From Fagopyrum homotropicum (Eukaryota > Streptophyta > Magnoliopsida > Caryophyllales > Polygonaceae): a stretch of 64,000 bases of DNA. A program made the translations under genes and the position numbers. Location of the stretch: positions 27,897,501-27,961,500 of the forward strand of contig BSWB01000004.1 of assembly GCA_033239125.1 (NCBI GenBank), in the 5' to 3' direction. This document shows, one piece after another, positions 32,309 through 44,194 of this stretch (position 1 is its first letter; the number at the start of each line of letters is the position of its first letter). Under the pieces are notes generated by a model. The model saw only the letters and a program-made list of their open reading frames with translations. It searched no databases and was not told where the DNA came from.

Positions 32309-34831
32309 TCGAGTAATATATGTGTTTAAGGGTTGTTTTTGAATTCAAATAACAAAATTTTACACGTCATGAATTAATTGATGATGGAGATTGACTTGTT
32401 TTTCTAATGATGATTGTAATTGATTGATTTGATTAGATTGTTATATTTGTATGATTTTTATAAATACATTCCATTTAACATATATCACTTATTGCATTAC
32501 CTAATCTCATAGCATACACATAGTTTTGGTCTTAATTCTACTATCGAGTAGCTTGGGTTACCTCCAAGAGAAGAAGAAATAAAGTCCTCATTGTAAATAA
32601 AACGGGCTTTTAGAACATAATTAATGTACAAGGGATTGTGGATTCGATAACAAGTGTCATCCTTGATTAGCTAATAGCACTTGGTTAAACGAACATATCA
32701 TGCCTCTCAGATTCATAGGTGTTCATCAAAGCATCTGTATTTCAGGTTTTGAGCACCTTTTCATTTTTATTTTATTTCAGTTAACTCATTGTAGTATTAA
32801 CCTAAATTCACCACACTGGCATGAGGGTTGAAGTGTTAACCTCAAGTCTTGCAAATACTTACAAGACCCATTGTAGTTTAGAGGGTCTGGAACGAACACA
32901 TGAAAGACAATGTTTTGCTTTGGCGAATTACCTAAGAAATCAATATCAAGAAAATAAGTAATTATTATATATATATATATATATCACTGGAAGAAGACAA
33001 AAATCAAGGCTGGAAGAGGCGGTCATCCGATAGTATGGATGTCAACAAGTTAGAACCTTGTCAAAACATCAAATGGCAGTAGGGGAATAACCAAAGAGAG
33101 AATTGGAGCAAAGCCTAGACTAAGATAGGGTAGGTCGTCTAACGACCCTTTGGAAAATTACCTCACTGACTCGTAAAACAATGTATAGGCAAGAACAAAG
33201 AGGTGAAATAAAGGTTTAATCTTTAGAAAGTTTTGTAAATAGGTTTTGGAGGGAGAATAGCAAAGCAACAAATTATTATAGAGATAAATCATTTTAGAGT
33301 TCAAATCACCACAACATGCATATAATAGATATCAAATGGCAGATTATAATATCACAAGTATGCTAGAGTTTTGTAAAGACAACTTCGTTCATTGTCATTT
33401 CATGGTTAGGTTGTTCCTTGTGGTACCTCGATGTTGTCACCATGATTGTCACGTCATACCCAAGAAGATTGTCGGTTCATCACATCAAACGGAGCATTGA
33501 GGTGTGAAGACTTCATTGTCACATCGAGTCAAGGTCACCCTTTGTGGAACATATAGTATAAACTATACTACCATAACTCATAGACATACAACCAATACAT
33601 AGAATCAATTCAATATCATAGATTCATACAAGTCGGACTCACCAGACCATAAAATAGAGCGGAATTAATCATGCATACCTCAAAAAACAAAACAGAGTGG
33701 TTTATTTATTGAAGGAGAAATCCGTTGTCTAAACGAAAAAGCGTCGTACGACCTCTAGAGGAAAAAAATGGTTGACAACTCTAAGAAAGCGTGGAAAGGG
33801 AGTGATGCGGGGTGAAATCCAGTTTCTCGATCTGGACTGAAAATCCTCAAATCGACAACAAAATGGAAATCTCGGATGAATCAAGGAAATCTTGAATGAA
33901 TCAAGGAGATCTCGGCCAAGATTTAATGAAGATTGGTTCGAGTTTTATGAAAACTCAGAATGCGGAATTACGAATATTATGGAAAGATTCTTGGTGATAA
34001 TATGGAATGATAATGATAAATATAGGAAGATGGGACTATGTTAAGACTTGCAAAGAACTATGACCTAAATTGGATCAAAACCCTTAACAAAGAATTACCT
34101 TTCACCCTTCCTTCTTTAACCTTACACAAGCCTTCTAGATAAGACAAACACAAGGAGGGACCAGTTTGACTTGTGGCACCAACTTTCAAAAAGATTAACA
34201 GACACAAGAACAACCTAGCAAAGACTCACAACTGTTCAATAAAAAACTCTCCTTTTGATTGAATAAAAATGATAAAATGCAAACCTTGTGAGCGAAGTCA
34301 TAAGTATCTCACAATAATGTGGAATTCAATAATCACAACTAAGTTTTCTAACAATCTCCCCCTCTAAGGCTATTTATAAGGGAGATATCCTATGTAAACT
34401 AGGAAAGATATCTTTAAAAGATAATCTAGGAAAGATATTTTAAAAGATAATCTAAAATATTCCTAAAAGATAGGATCCAAAAATAACAATCTCCTTAAGA
34501 TTATTTGAGAGCTTTAAGGAAAAAATATAAAAGATAGTTGCCAAAATTAAAAAAAAATCTTTGGCCGGATCTTCTAGCTTGCGCCAAAAGAAAAATAATA
34601 AAATATCGGATGAAATTTCGGCTGAGATTCCTGAGTGTTGGCCGAGATTTTGCATCTTCCATGCAATCTTAAACTCTATCGATTCTTTCCATGTTTTCAT
34701 CTTGTAAGCGACCTTTCCTTAAGATTCTCTTGCTCTTGGATTAGTGAATGCTCCATACAGTATAGGTGTAGATGCTATTAAGGATGGTCCCTCATCAGGG
34801 AGATATATAACCTAATGGATGAAAAACCTTG
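32309..34831. other. 2.5-kb intergenic stretch
   Basis: No convincing gene. It holds an (AT)n run at 32965-32984, diffuse A-rich sequence, and near 34370-34480 several lines of the GATAATCTAGGAAAGATAT kind. A minus-strand TATA-like line (CTTATAAATAG, about 34369-34379) beside a G-rich run hints at an old LTR, but I could not find its partner. Confidence 0.45.
32965..32984. repeat. (AT)n microsatellite
   Basis: About ten uninterrupted AT units. Confidence 0.9.
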
Positions 34832-36069
34832 TGAAAACTCCACCTTGATTATAATGTTTTACATGAGTTGATGATGGAAGATTTAAACACAAATGTATTA
34901 GTTTGATATACTAACAATGTATTAATTATATTCTCAAGATGCTTGGTTGATTTGGATTAAGTGCAGATTCTGTCGAAGATTTCAAAGGCCTTGAAATGGA
35001 CTTCAAGGGCACAAGGAAGTAGGCATATACAAAGGAACGATCTCAAAGGTCTTGAAGATTCAAAAGAACAAGTCCACACGGAACAAGGATTTAAAATACC
35101 AAGAAGATCTTCCAGGAAAGATTTGCTCAACAAAAAGATTTCATCCAGCGAAGATCTTTACCAACCATATGTTAGAAGATCTTTTCAGAAGATTTTCTAA
35201 ACATAAAAGCATCAAGATTTCTTCTCGTTTGGTTTATATTATTCAACAAAAAATGAGGAGATTGAGGAGTTGAGAAATCAACGTGTTCTCAGGAGATGAA
35301 GATCTACAACGTTTACCTCATCTCAAACACGAAGCGATCTTCATGGAGAAGAAGAATCATCTTCAAACGGTCATCTCCCCAACGACTAGAAGACATCTCC
35401 ACAGAAGGCTATAAATGAAGATGGCACTTGAAGAGCAAAAGACAGTAGCTTACACGGAAATATCCTTACATCTTCAAGCAACCTAAAAACATATTCATTC
35501 GATTCATTGTTTTTCTTTCTCTCTTTCTCTGAAAAGCTTTATCCCCTAGAGAGAGATAAAACACTAGAGCTCCATTGGAAGATCTAAAAAGTGTTATACT
35601 AGAGTGTGCGTTAATCTACGAAGTAACTAGGCTATTATAGCAAGGTGAATTGTTGGAGCTCGATCGTAGCGTTGGCTATAGTGAGAGAAGAAAGGGATTT
35701 CTCCTAGTTTGTATCTAGGACTCTTTGAAGCTGATAATAGATAGTTAGATCATAAGGCTATACCCTGGGACGGAGAGTAGGCTATTTAGAGCCGAACTTC
35801 GTAAACATATCCTCGTGTCAATCTTTTACATTCCGCACTATATATCTTGCAATTGTGACTAACTTTGTTTTGCAGGAGTACGAAGTCAATGCCCTTGAAA
35901 GCTGTTTCAAAGCCCTTAAAATCTAAGTATCACAAAGAGCTCAGATTGACATCACGACCCTTGAAAGGAGTTTCAAGGCCTTGAGATTGGTTTTGCGAAA
36001 AGTTCCCATACTCTATTCAACCCCCCTTCTAAAGTATATTTTAACCATTTTATTCATACCGGTTCTTCA
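34832..36069 (+). repeat. 5' LTR of the SIRE-type element
   Basis: Begins TGAAAACTCC and ends GGTTCTTCA. The TATA box CTATAAAT is at about 35409. TTCAAAGGCCTTGAAA is at 34981-34996, before the TATA box. A second cluster of the same motif lies at 35890-35985, after it. The ORFs at 34961 and 35052 recur in the right LTR only because the LTRs are copies. Confidence 0.95.
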
Positions 36070-36071
36070 AT

Positions 36072-36083
36072 TGGTATCAGAGT
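36072..36083 (+). other. primer-binding site, initiator tRNA-Met type
   Basis: TGGTATCAGAGT, two bases after the LTR end. Confidence 0.9.
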
Positions 36084-36123
36084 AGACTCACATATATTGA
36101 TTTAACCATCAGTGAGACTAATC

Positions 36124-37995
36124 ATGAATCTTGTAGGTGATGGTGGATTTGCTCAAGGAAGATCCTCATCTCGACCACCACTCTTCTGTGGTAACAACTT
36201 CGCTCATTGGAGAGCACTCATGCGTATGTTCATTATTGATCAAGACATGGAGCTATGGAGCATCATTCAAAATGGACCTAAAGTTCCAATGACAACGGTT
36301 GAAGATGTCCAAGTCCCAAAGAAGGAAGCTGACTTCACACAAGCAGACCTGGACAGTGTGTCAAAGAACTACAAAGCAATGAACCTACTATACTGCGGAT
36401 TAGATGTCAACAAATTCAACCGCATCTCATCATGCAAGAGTGCAAAAGAAATATGGGACAAGCTTGTTGTTAGTTACGAAGGAACAAGTCAAGTCAAGGA
36501 AACAAAGATTAGCATCTTCCTCAGACAATATCAGCTATCCAAGATGAAACCAAATGAAACAGTCAAAGAAATGTTCACCGGATTCACTGAGATCGTGAAC
36601 AACTTGGACTCACTAGGAAAGATCTTCACAAATGAAGAGAAAGTTAGGAAAGTTCTAAGGAGCTTACCTAAAGCTAAGTGGGGACCAAAGATGACTGCTA
36701 TTGAAGAAGCTCAGAATCTCACAACTCTTCCTCTAGATGACCTCGTTGGAAAACTCATCACATATGAAATGGTTCTTGGTGAAGAAGATGGAGAGCTCCC
36801 ATCCAACTCCAAGAATTTGGCATTAAAATCAAGAAAAGATGAATTACCATTTGACGAAGAAGATAGTGATGACGATGATAAAGAAGATGCAATTGCCATG
36901 ATCTCTAAGGGTCTTGCAAGAATTCTCAAGTTAAAGAAACAATCTGGTAACAATAGAGAATATCCACGAACATCAAAACCCCGAGGTAAGTTTTCTAACT
37001 CTAACAAGATAGCTAGAGTGTTAACTTTTTTTGAATGTGGTGAAACAGATCATCTTGTGAAGGATTGTCCACAAAAGAAGAGGACCAACTTCAAGAAAAA
37101 TGATCGAAAGAAGAAAGCTATGGTTGCTTCATCGAGTGATTCAGAATCATCAAATGAATCAGAAGAGGAAAAAGAACAAGCAAACTTATGTCTTATGGCC
37201 GATCATGAAGAAGACTCAAATCTATATGTTAACAATATGGTAAGTACTATCTTGTCTCAACCTGAATATGACCCGAAACAATTCCTTAAAGACATTATCA
37301 TATGTGACAAACAACATAGAATAAGGATAAGTTCTTTGAAAGAGAAGTTATTGAACAAGAAAAACAATTAAGTGAAATGTCTTTAGAACCCTTAAGTGGT
37401 TTGCTTGGAGATTCGAGTTCGAATCCTCCTGGCGGCATGTATGGAAAAACTGATATTGGGAGGGTATCCCCCAGCAATGGGCAACGAATTAATCCCGTCC
37501 CGGATGTAGAGCGGCGAATCCAATCGAACCGGGAGTTACTTACCAACCTTTCAAAAAAAAGAAATGTCTTTAGAAATTGAAAATCTTAACACAGAAAAAG
37601 TGGACCTTGATGACAATATCAAGGCCTTGGAATCAGAAAATGTGATTCTCAAGGACAACCTCTCCTCTCTTCATCGAAACTATATCGATCTAGAGAAAGA
37701 GAAAATTGATCTTACTTTAACGTGTCAAGACCAGAAGGCTGCACTTGTGAAGTTTACTCATTCAAAAGCTAATCTTGAAAGAATGATGGGTGAACAACAA
37801 TCCTCTCTTAACAAGAATGGTATTGTATATCATAGGAGCTTTCCTAGAAAACCAACTACCCCTTTTGTCAAAACCAAGGGAAGTATTCGTATACCTACTT
37901 TCTTTTACGGTTGTAAAAAGGGTCATGTTAAATCTACATGTCCTTATAGAAGAAATGATCCTTATATTATTAGAAACACTATCCTTTATGCTTAA
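36124..37995 (+). pseudogene. SIRE-type gag, interrupted by a SINE
   Basis: The true ATG is in AATCATGAATC at 36124. 36124-37371 encodes the N-terminal capsid region (DUF4219/UBN2-like, with LFCGNNFAHWRALM near the start), an acidic stretch (EEDSDDDDKED) and a zinc-knuckle remnant. In that remnant FFECGETDHLVKDC, the first Cys has become Phe. The SINE interrupts at 37389-37560. Beyond it, 37561-37995 continues with a coiled-coil stretch (LDDNIKALESENVILKDNL) and a second knuckle-like line, GCKKGHVKSTC. Long gags of this layout are usual in SIRE/Maximus elements. The frame then ends and the following protease lies in another frame. Confidence 0.85.
37389..37560 (+). mobile_element. SINE (tRNA-like) in the gag gene
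   Basis: 172 bp flanked by a perfect 15-bp target duplication GAAATGTCTTTAGAA (37374-37388 and 37561-37575). It contains a box-B-like GTTCGAATCC at 37417-37426, preceded by an A-box-like CTTAAGTGGTTTG, and ends in TTC plus an A run. It may be slightly shortened at its 5' end. Confidence 0.88.
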
Positions 37996-38059
37996 GGAAA
38001 CAAGTCAAACAAATCTGGGTTCCTAAAGGTACTAGACCACCAAATATGATCGAACCTGA

Positions 38060-38319
38060 ATATGGACCAAAATATGTCATTTGGTCGACCTGGAATGGTT
38101 GATGTTTGCTATTTTGCATGATATCACCAAGGTAAAGGAGAATAAAAGGATATTAGATAGTGGTTGCTCAAGGCATATGAGTGAAAAAAGCTCTTTATTC
38201 TCATATTTAAAGAAGCAATCATCTAGAACCATTACGCTTGGTGATAAAGGAAAGTGTGACATTATTAGCATTGGTAAAATATGTTATAATTCATCTAACT
38301 TTATTGATGATGTTTATCT
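38060..38319 (+). pseudogene. protease segment of the SIRE-type pol
   Basis: Encodes ILDSGCSRHMS, the copia protease active site, then FSYLKKQSSRTITLGDKGK. The frame runs into the chromovirus at 38320 and resumes after 49028 with YLVDGLKYNLLCISQICDKG. The two halves fit together across the TATCT target duplication. Confidence 0.88.
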
Positions 38320-40449
38320 TGTAACACCCCAAATCCGCGGGACTTGGGATGCTACATTGGGCTAGGATCTCACAATGGATCCTGACCCTAGTCTGACAAC
38401 AAGTTCACTGGATCTTACAACAGTGCACAGGTAGATTAAAACCAAATACATAAAAGTTGTATATGATACATTAAAAGAGTTTACAAACTCCAAGCCGAGT
38501 ACAAAACAACATCATAAATCATAATCACAAAAGATATCCCATCCCACGCATCCTAATGTACAGAAGTCCTCGGCTGGTCACACCATCTGGCTCACCCTGC
38601 AGTCTTCCTAACCTGCAGATCATCTACAACACGGTATAAAACCGTTAGCTACAACAATGAAAGACATGAAGGTAATAGCACAACCACACATCAGCATCTC
38701 ATACATGCAATGCCACATACATTCATTTATTACCTTTCATTACGTTATTCCATTATTAATTCAACTTCTTTTGTAACACGAGGAGCCTCAAGAACCTCGT
38801 CCCTTTCCCCCCTTAACACAGGGGTTTGCATGGGTGTGATCATCACTCGTCCCACCTTGTGCTACTGGCTTTCAGGCACCTCCTCCTAACCCGCATGCGG
38901 AGACCGGTGGTTACCACCCGTTATAATACACTTGGGCCAAATAAATGTAATAAATGGTTATCCTAGTCCGGTTTAGGTTATAATGCACAATCATATGAAC
39001 ACACACACAACCATCACAATCATACAATCCACAACCGTACGCTAAGTAAGTCCTATGGACTTACCTGATATACTCGTAACCTATACCACGTCAGAGCTTT
39101 CCCTTGGGGAAGTAATCAACGCCTGCAATAGCAAGACACACACAATCACATACTGCAAAGGTTAGAAGACTCGCCTCACTAACCACAATCAACCTATATC
39201 TCAAATCTAAATCTCAGATCCTCAACACATTCATAAATGCCTAAGGCATATCCTCAACATAACATCTCATCATACTCGTACACATACTAAACCTTAGAGC
39301 CATAACCGATATCCATAACATCATCATGATCCTCAACGCATTCTGACACCTAGCACGCATCTAATCAGTATTTCTCAATCTCAAATTTAATCCTAATTTA
39401 ATTAATTAACCTTTAATTAATTAATTAAATTTCACCAGAATAACGTTTTGCCCGCAGGCCATTTCTAAACCCACGTATCATCAGATTTCATCAAACAAAC
39501 AACCCATAAACACTAGAATAAAATAATGATCATAATGGAATTTCTAATTATCCATTTAGACAAGCCTAAGGTCAATTTAGGCCAAATCGCAGTACGGAAA
39601 ACGAATAAATTCATAACTTATTCGTTACTAACCCAATTGACGATCTGAAAGAAAATTCGGAATCACAATGACGCAGGCTACGCACATACAACATCAAATT
39701 CACCGGAATCTGAGCGACGGAACTGTCCTGGTGACATATATGCTCGACCAGGTCTTCATCTGCTCGGAAATGCAGAAACTCCGTACCGATATGAAGAGAA
39801 TGAAGAGAGGAATCCAGAAACTCAAACGGAATTGAAATCGGATTACAAACGGAGAGTAGATCTGAGTTTGAAGTTTGAGAGAAATCAGAGCTTTTACGAG
39901 GAAACGTGAAAGGAAATGAGATAATAAACGATTTTCCGCTATTTCTAGTGAAGACGATAATTATCCTTTAGCGAGGTCGATAGTTATCTTTTAACTGATC
40001 CAAAGGCGGGTCGAACCCCCGTCTCCAAACTTCTCGAAATTGGAACAATAAATCTTAAATATTATAGGGATAATTATTCTACAATTGCCTCGGAAAACGT
40101 GTATTCCTAAGCCGTCTTTCTTAGCCGTTAAGAAACGAAATAACGACTCTTTTGGCCGTTTTTCCTTTCCATGTTATTTCATATCTAGGACATGTCCGAT
40201 GTCCTAATCATTTCTCTCAACTGCATTTTTATTAATTGGAGCTCCCAAATGCTCCAAATAATACCGGAGGGTAAAAATAATTACCTGGGGAAAAAGTGAA
40301 AATTTCACCATAAGCCCAAAATTACGCCATGAACATAACGGTGGGACTTATACTCAACACTTACGCAATCTTCGCGAGTTATATGTCAATTAATATCACT
40401 GATTAAGTTAATCAACATTAATTAGAAATCGGAAATCCTAGTTATTGCA
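38320..40449 (-). repeat. 3' LTR of the chromovirus
   Basis: Read on the minus strand it begins TGCAATAACTAGG and ends GGGGTGTTACA. The TATA line of the 5' LTR is changed here to CTAGAAATAGCGG (near 39948), so this copy would probably be a poor promoter. Confidence 0.93.
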
Positions 40450-40980
40450 TCACACACCCCTTAAGAAAAAGTTTTGTCCCGAAACTTGAACAATTCCCAA
40501 ATCCTCTCAGACCCATACGCCGAGGTATAAACACTCTCTCTATCGGAGGTATCACATCTCCGTTCAAACGTATCAACCTATAACACTCTATAACCTCAAA
40601 ACACAACATGGAGGAATCACCAACTCCAGCAACAAGATCATAACGCTATTCAAAGGCATAGAGGAAAAATCATCTCTAGCCAACTACTAATCACGTCACA
40701 AGGCATGGAGGAAATCCGTCTCCAGCCAATCGAACTCGTAACACAACTATGTGGAGGAAAACCGTCTCTACTCACACTATGTCCATCAATAATAGCATGG
40801 AGGAAAGAACCATCTTCAGCTAATCTTAAACATATTACCATAACATGGAGGAAAGAACCATCTCCAGCTATACCTAACTCGCGCTAGCAAACAAGATCTA
40901 AAAGATCATATGCACACATCACAACTAGCACGAAAACACAACATATCACATAAACACATAACATACATTTTGCAAGATAG
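40450..40980 (-). other. 3' noncoding region of the chromovirus with polypurine tract and short repeats
   Basis: On the minus strand AAGGGGTGTGA precedes the 3' LTR and is the likely polypurine tract. 40605-40880 holds about six repeats spaced 45-60 bases apart, each with ATGGAGGAAA..CC(A/G)TCTCCAGC on the plus strand. The ORFs at 40650 and 40705 come from these repeats. Confidence 0.75.
40605..40880. repeat. ATGGAGGAAA repeat block, about six copies
   Basis: Copies are near 40608, 40659, 40705, 40750, 40798 and 40845; the last two are the most alike (ATGGAGGAAAGAACCATC). Confidence 0.8.
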
Positions 40981-40982
40981 CA

Positions 40983-41230
40983 CTAAGATCTACTCGTCGA
41001 TCCTATAGATGCATCTATCTCATCATAGAACTCGGGATAGTTCCTTTGGATATTATCCTCAGTTTCCCATGTAGCCTCATCCGGTCCTCCTCTAGACCAC
41101 TCTATCCTCGGTATGGGAATGTCCTTCGAACGCAGGCGTCTCAAACCTCGTATGTACTCCCTCAGCTGAGACACATGAAACATAGGGCGAACACCCTCTA
41201 ACTTTGGTGGCAAAGCCAATCTGTATGCTA
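40983..41230 (-). pseudogene. chromodomain end of the chromovirus pol
   Basis: The minus strand reads LALPPKLEGVRPMFHVSQLR, then a chromodomain-like ..EATWETEDNIQRNYPEF. Chromodomains steer integration toward marked chromatin. The upstream codons (GPFEILDRVW) continue on the other side of the solo LTR at 43014 and upward. Removing the solo LTR and one CTCTC copy joins the two halves in frame. Confidence 0.88.
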
Positions 41231-41235
41231 CTCTC

Positions 41236-43008
41236 TGTTAGCATAAAATATTGTGATATTTTAGGCACGTTTTCTAAGTATATTTGATTCATATTGATGG
41301 TCTTTGATTTAGCATTGTTGCATTTGTGAGCTAGTTTGCCTATATTGTCAATATGGATGTCTACACTAGCTTTATGTTGATTATAGGTGATTGAGAGTCA
41401 TTTCCGAACGAAATCGAGCAAAGAAGAGTTGATTGAGTATGTCTATGGATTAAGGGCATTATTAGGAGCAAAATGGAGTTCAACTTGAGGAATGCACGAG
41501 GCTAGGGAAGAATCACGTTCTTGCCCTAAACCACGCTCTAAAATACGGCCGTACTACAAACCACGTTTAGTTCCACGGCCGTGGAACCCTGCAAAGAGAG
41601 GCGTGATGCATTCCAGTAACTATTACGGTCGTGGAATCCATGGTTCAAACCGTGATACTTTCCACGCTCTAAATTACGGTCGTGGAACCTTCCACGACCG
41701 TGATCTTGGCGATCTTTTTCGCCACATTCTGAAGCCACGATCTTTTGAAGATTGGGCCGGGCCGATATTTTATCTTGCCCTATAAAAAGACGGACGAAGC
41801 AAGATTCCGTCATCCCCGCTTAGACGCACTTTTGCGACCTCGCTTTAGACCTTGGCTTACGCCTTTGCTTAGCGGCACAACCCTCGTTTGGAAGCATTTA
41901 CATCTCATTGGAGATCGAAGTTCGTGTTGGGATTTTGCCCTAATCTCGCACTTTTGGTGGAGATTGCTGTTGAGATTTCCGGATTGGCGGAAGATCGAAG
42001 CTTTTTGGAAAATTGTTGCAAGAAGATTTCTCTTCTTGTTTAGGTTTGAATTAGAAGACGGATTGACACCCCATTCTTCCTTCTTTCCTAAGATTGTGTT
42101 TGTTTGGTTTATTCATAATCTATTGACAACATTCATTCTTGATTGTGACTTTGAGATTGGTTTGAAGTTTATTGAAAGTTTTCGGAAGTTTTCATCTTTT
42201 TATCTTTTAATTCTTGAATTTGATATCAACATGACTGTTATTGGCTAAAAACCCTTAACGATTCTAAGGTGAAGGGTTGATAGTTGTGGCTTAGATGATG
42301 ATAGATCGATCGTAAACAGATTAGACCCTGAGAGTTAGAGAGAATCGTCGACGAACCCTAAATCACGGTTTGTTCTTGAGTTCCACGGCCGTGGAGTCTC
42401 AAGATCTACCCGTAATTTCCCTTAAGTTTACGAACCTGCTTTTACTTTAATCCAAAGTTAAAGAGTTGCTTTAACTTAGTTTAGGCTTGTATTTTCTAGG
42501 TGGTAGTGAAGCCTCAACAACCTCTACCTCGATTGTGAGTGTCATAACCGTAATCGGTTAAGTTAGTCTTGATCCTTGGATTACAAGTTTGGGTATTTGA
42601 CATTAATTCTTGTCTTTAGAACCTTTCTATATTGAAGCCTCAACAACCTGTATAGAGAGTGTCTTGTAGGTAAGTCATATAAGGTTTTTGGAACTTCACC
42701 GTACGATTACCTTACATTAGTATACCTTTGCATATCTCAACTCTGTCTTTATATCATTAGTATATCTTGAATCGATAGCCACAGCTGGATACTTGGATCT
42801 TTAGGATTGTTGTTTTCCCAATAATTTGCAAAGCTCTCATATTTACTCGCTTGATAATCTGCAATTGAATTTGTTCCCACCCAAATCCCTGTGTTCGATA
42901 CTCTGGAATTCTTGCTTAACTACGTCGATCCGTACACTGCGGGTTCGCTTGCTTGATTCTAGTTTTATAAATTTAAAGCTTATTTGCACACACCTTTAGG
43001 GGCGAACA
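41236..43008 (+). mobile_element. solo LTR of an Athila-type family inside the chromovirus
   Basis: 1773 bp, beginning TGTTAGCATA and ending GGCGAACA, with a perfect 5-bp target duplication CTCTC (41231-41235 and 43009-43013). It shares with the full Athila LTRs the line GTACACTGCGGGTTCGCT, a similar length, a TATA box (TATAAAAAGA at 41781) and CCACGGCCGTGG clusters on both sides of it (41510-41720 and 42363-42396). It is too different overall to be the same family. The ORFs at 41492 and 41745 are LTR sequence. Confidence 0.92.
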
Positions 43009-43013
43009 CTCTC

Positions 43014-43860
43014 CAAACTCTATCCAGTATCTCAAAAGGACCGACATATCGGGGACTCAACTTCCCCTTTATGCCAAAACGTCAAACGCCTCACGTTGGA
43101 GATACTCTCAACCAAACATGAGCTCCTACCCTGAACTCTAGAGGTCGTTGCCTCTTGTCTACATATGACTTCCGGCGACTCTGTGTAGCCAACATCCTCT
43201 CTCTAATCATCGCTACTCGAGCTATATCATCCTGAATCTGGCGCTATCCCACTGATACTTCTAGGCTCATCCCAGCATAAAGGTGTACGACACCTACGTC
43301 CATACGGTGCCTCATAAGGAGCCATCCCAATGGATGCATGCCAGATGTTGTTGTATGAGAACTCAACAAGTGGGAGGTAATCAGACCATCCCTGTCCCCA
43401 ATCCAACACACAAGCTCGCAGCATGTCCTCTAAGGTTTGGATGGTCCTCTCACACTGACCATTTGTTTGGGGGTTAAACGCAGTCGTGAAGTGTAGACTC
43501 GACCCCAAAGCAGTCTGGATTTGCTGCCAAAACCTCAAGATAAACCGTCCATCTCGATCAGAGACGATCGTCCTCGGTACCCCATGGAGTCTCATTATCT
43601 GTCTAGTGTACTCCTCAACCAATCTGCTCACCGGCCACGTCTCCCTAATAGGAATGAAACGTGCCGTCTTCGTCAGTCTGTCAACCACAACCCATATAGC
43701 ATCAAAGCTCCTGCTCGGTCTCAGTCCAGTTACGAAGTCCATGGAGATATCTTCTCACTTCCATTGTGGTACTAACAGTAGATGGAGCTCTCCTTTTGGT
43801 CTGCAATGCTCTATCTTGACCTGCTAACAAGTCGCACATTGAGCCATAAATTTAGCCACA
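43014..43860 (-). pseudogene. integrase of the chromovirus
   Basis: 43227-43742 encodes MDFVTGLRPSRSFDAIWVVV, then RLHGVPRTIVSDRDGRF and FNPQTNGQCERT. These carry the three acidic catalytic positions of the integrase core. Upstream (about 43745-43850) CATC and QVKIEH-like remnants of the zinc finger are readable, with stops. The C-terminal part runs to the solo LTR with frame breaks. Confidence 0.88.
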
Positions 43861-44194
43861 TCAGGCTTCAGCCCTCCCCACCAGTATGAACATCTCACAT
43901 CCTGATACATCTTACTCGCACCAAGGCGCACTGAGTAAGGTGTGCAGTGAGTCTCCTGCAGAATCTTCTACCTCAGATCCGCATTAGCGGGTACACGGAT
44001 GCGGTCGTAGTGTCTCATCACTCCATCTGCTCCTATGGAGAACAGTGGTCCCTCACCACGAGTCATCCTCTCTCTAATCCTCGTCAAAGTCGGGCAAGTC
44101 CCTGCTTCTGTTGGATATCATCCAATAGACCAGGTAGAACCTCTTAAGCAAACAACTGGGCATCCTCATAAGGAAACTAGATGTCCATCTCTAG

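Noticed and set aside
34961..35273. Two overlapping ORFs conserved at 34961-35273 and 54182-54494
   Set aside because: Their conservation is explained by their lying in the two LTRs of one element; neither has a recognisable domain.
41492..42248. 97- and 167-residue ORFs
   Set aside because: Both lie inside the solo LTR and overlap its TATA box; they are read-through of noncoding sequence.
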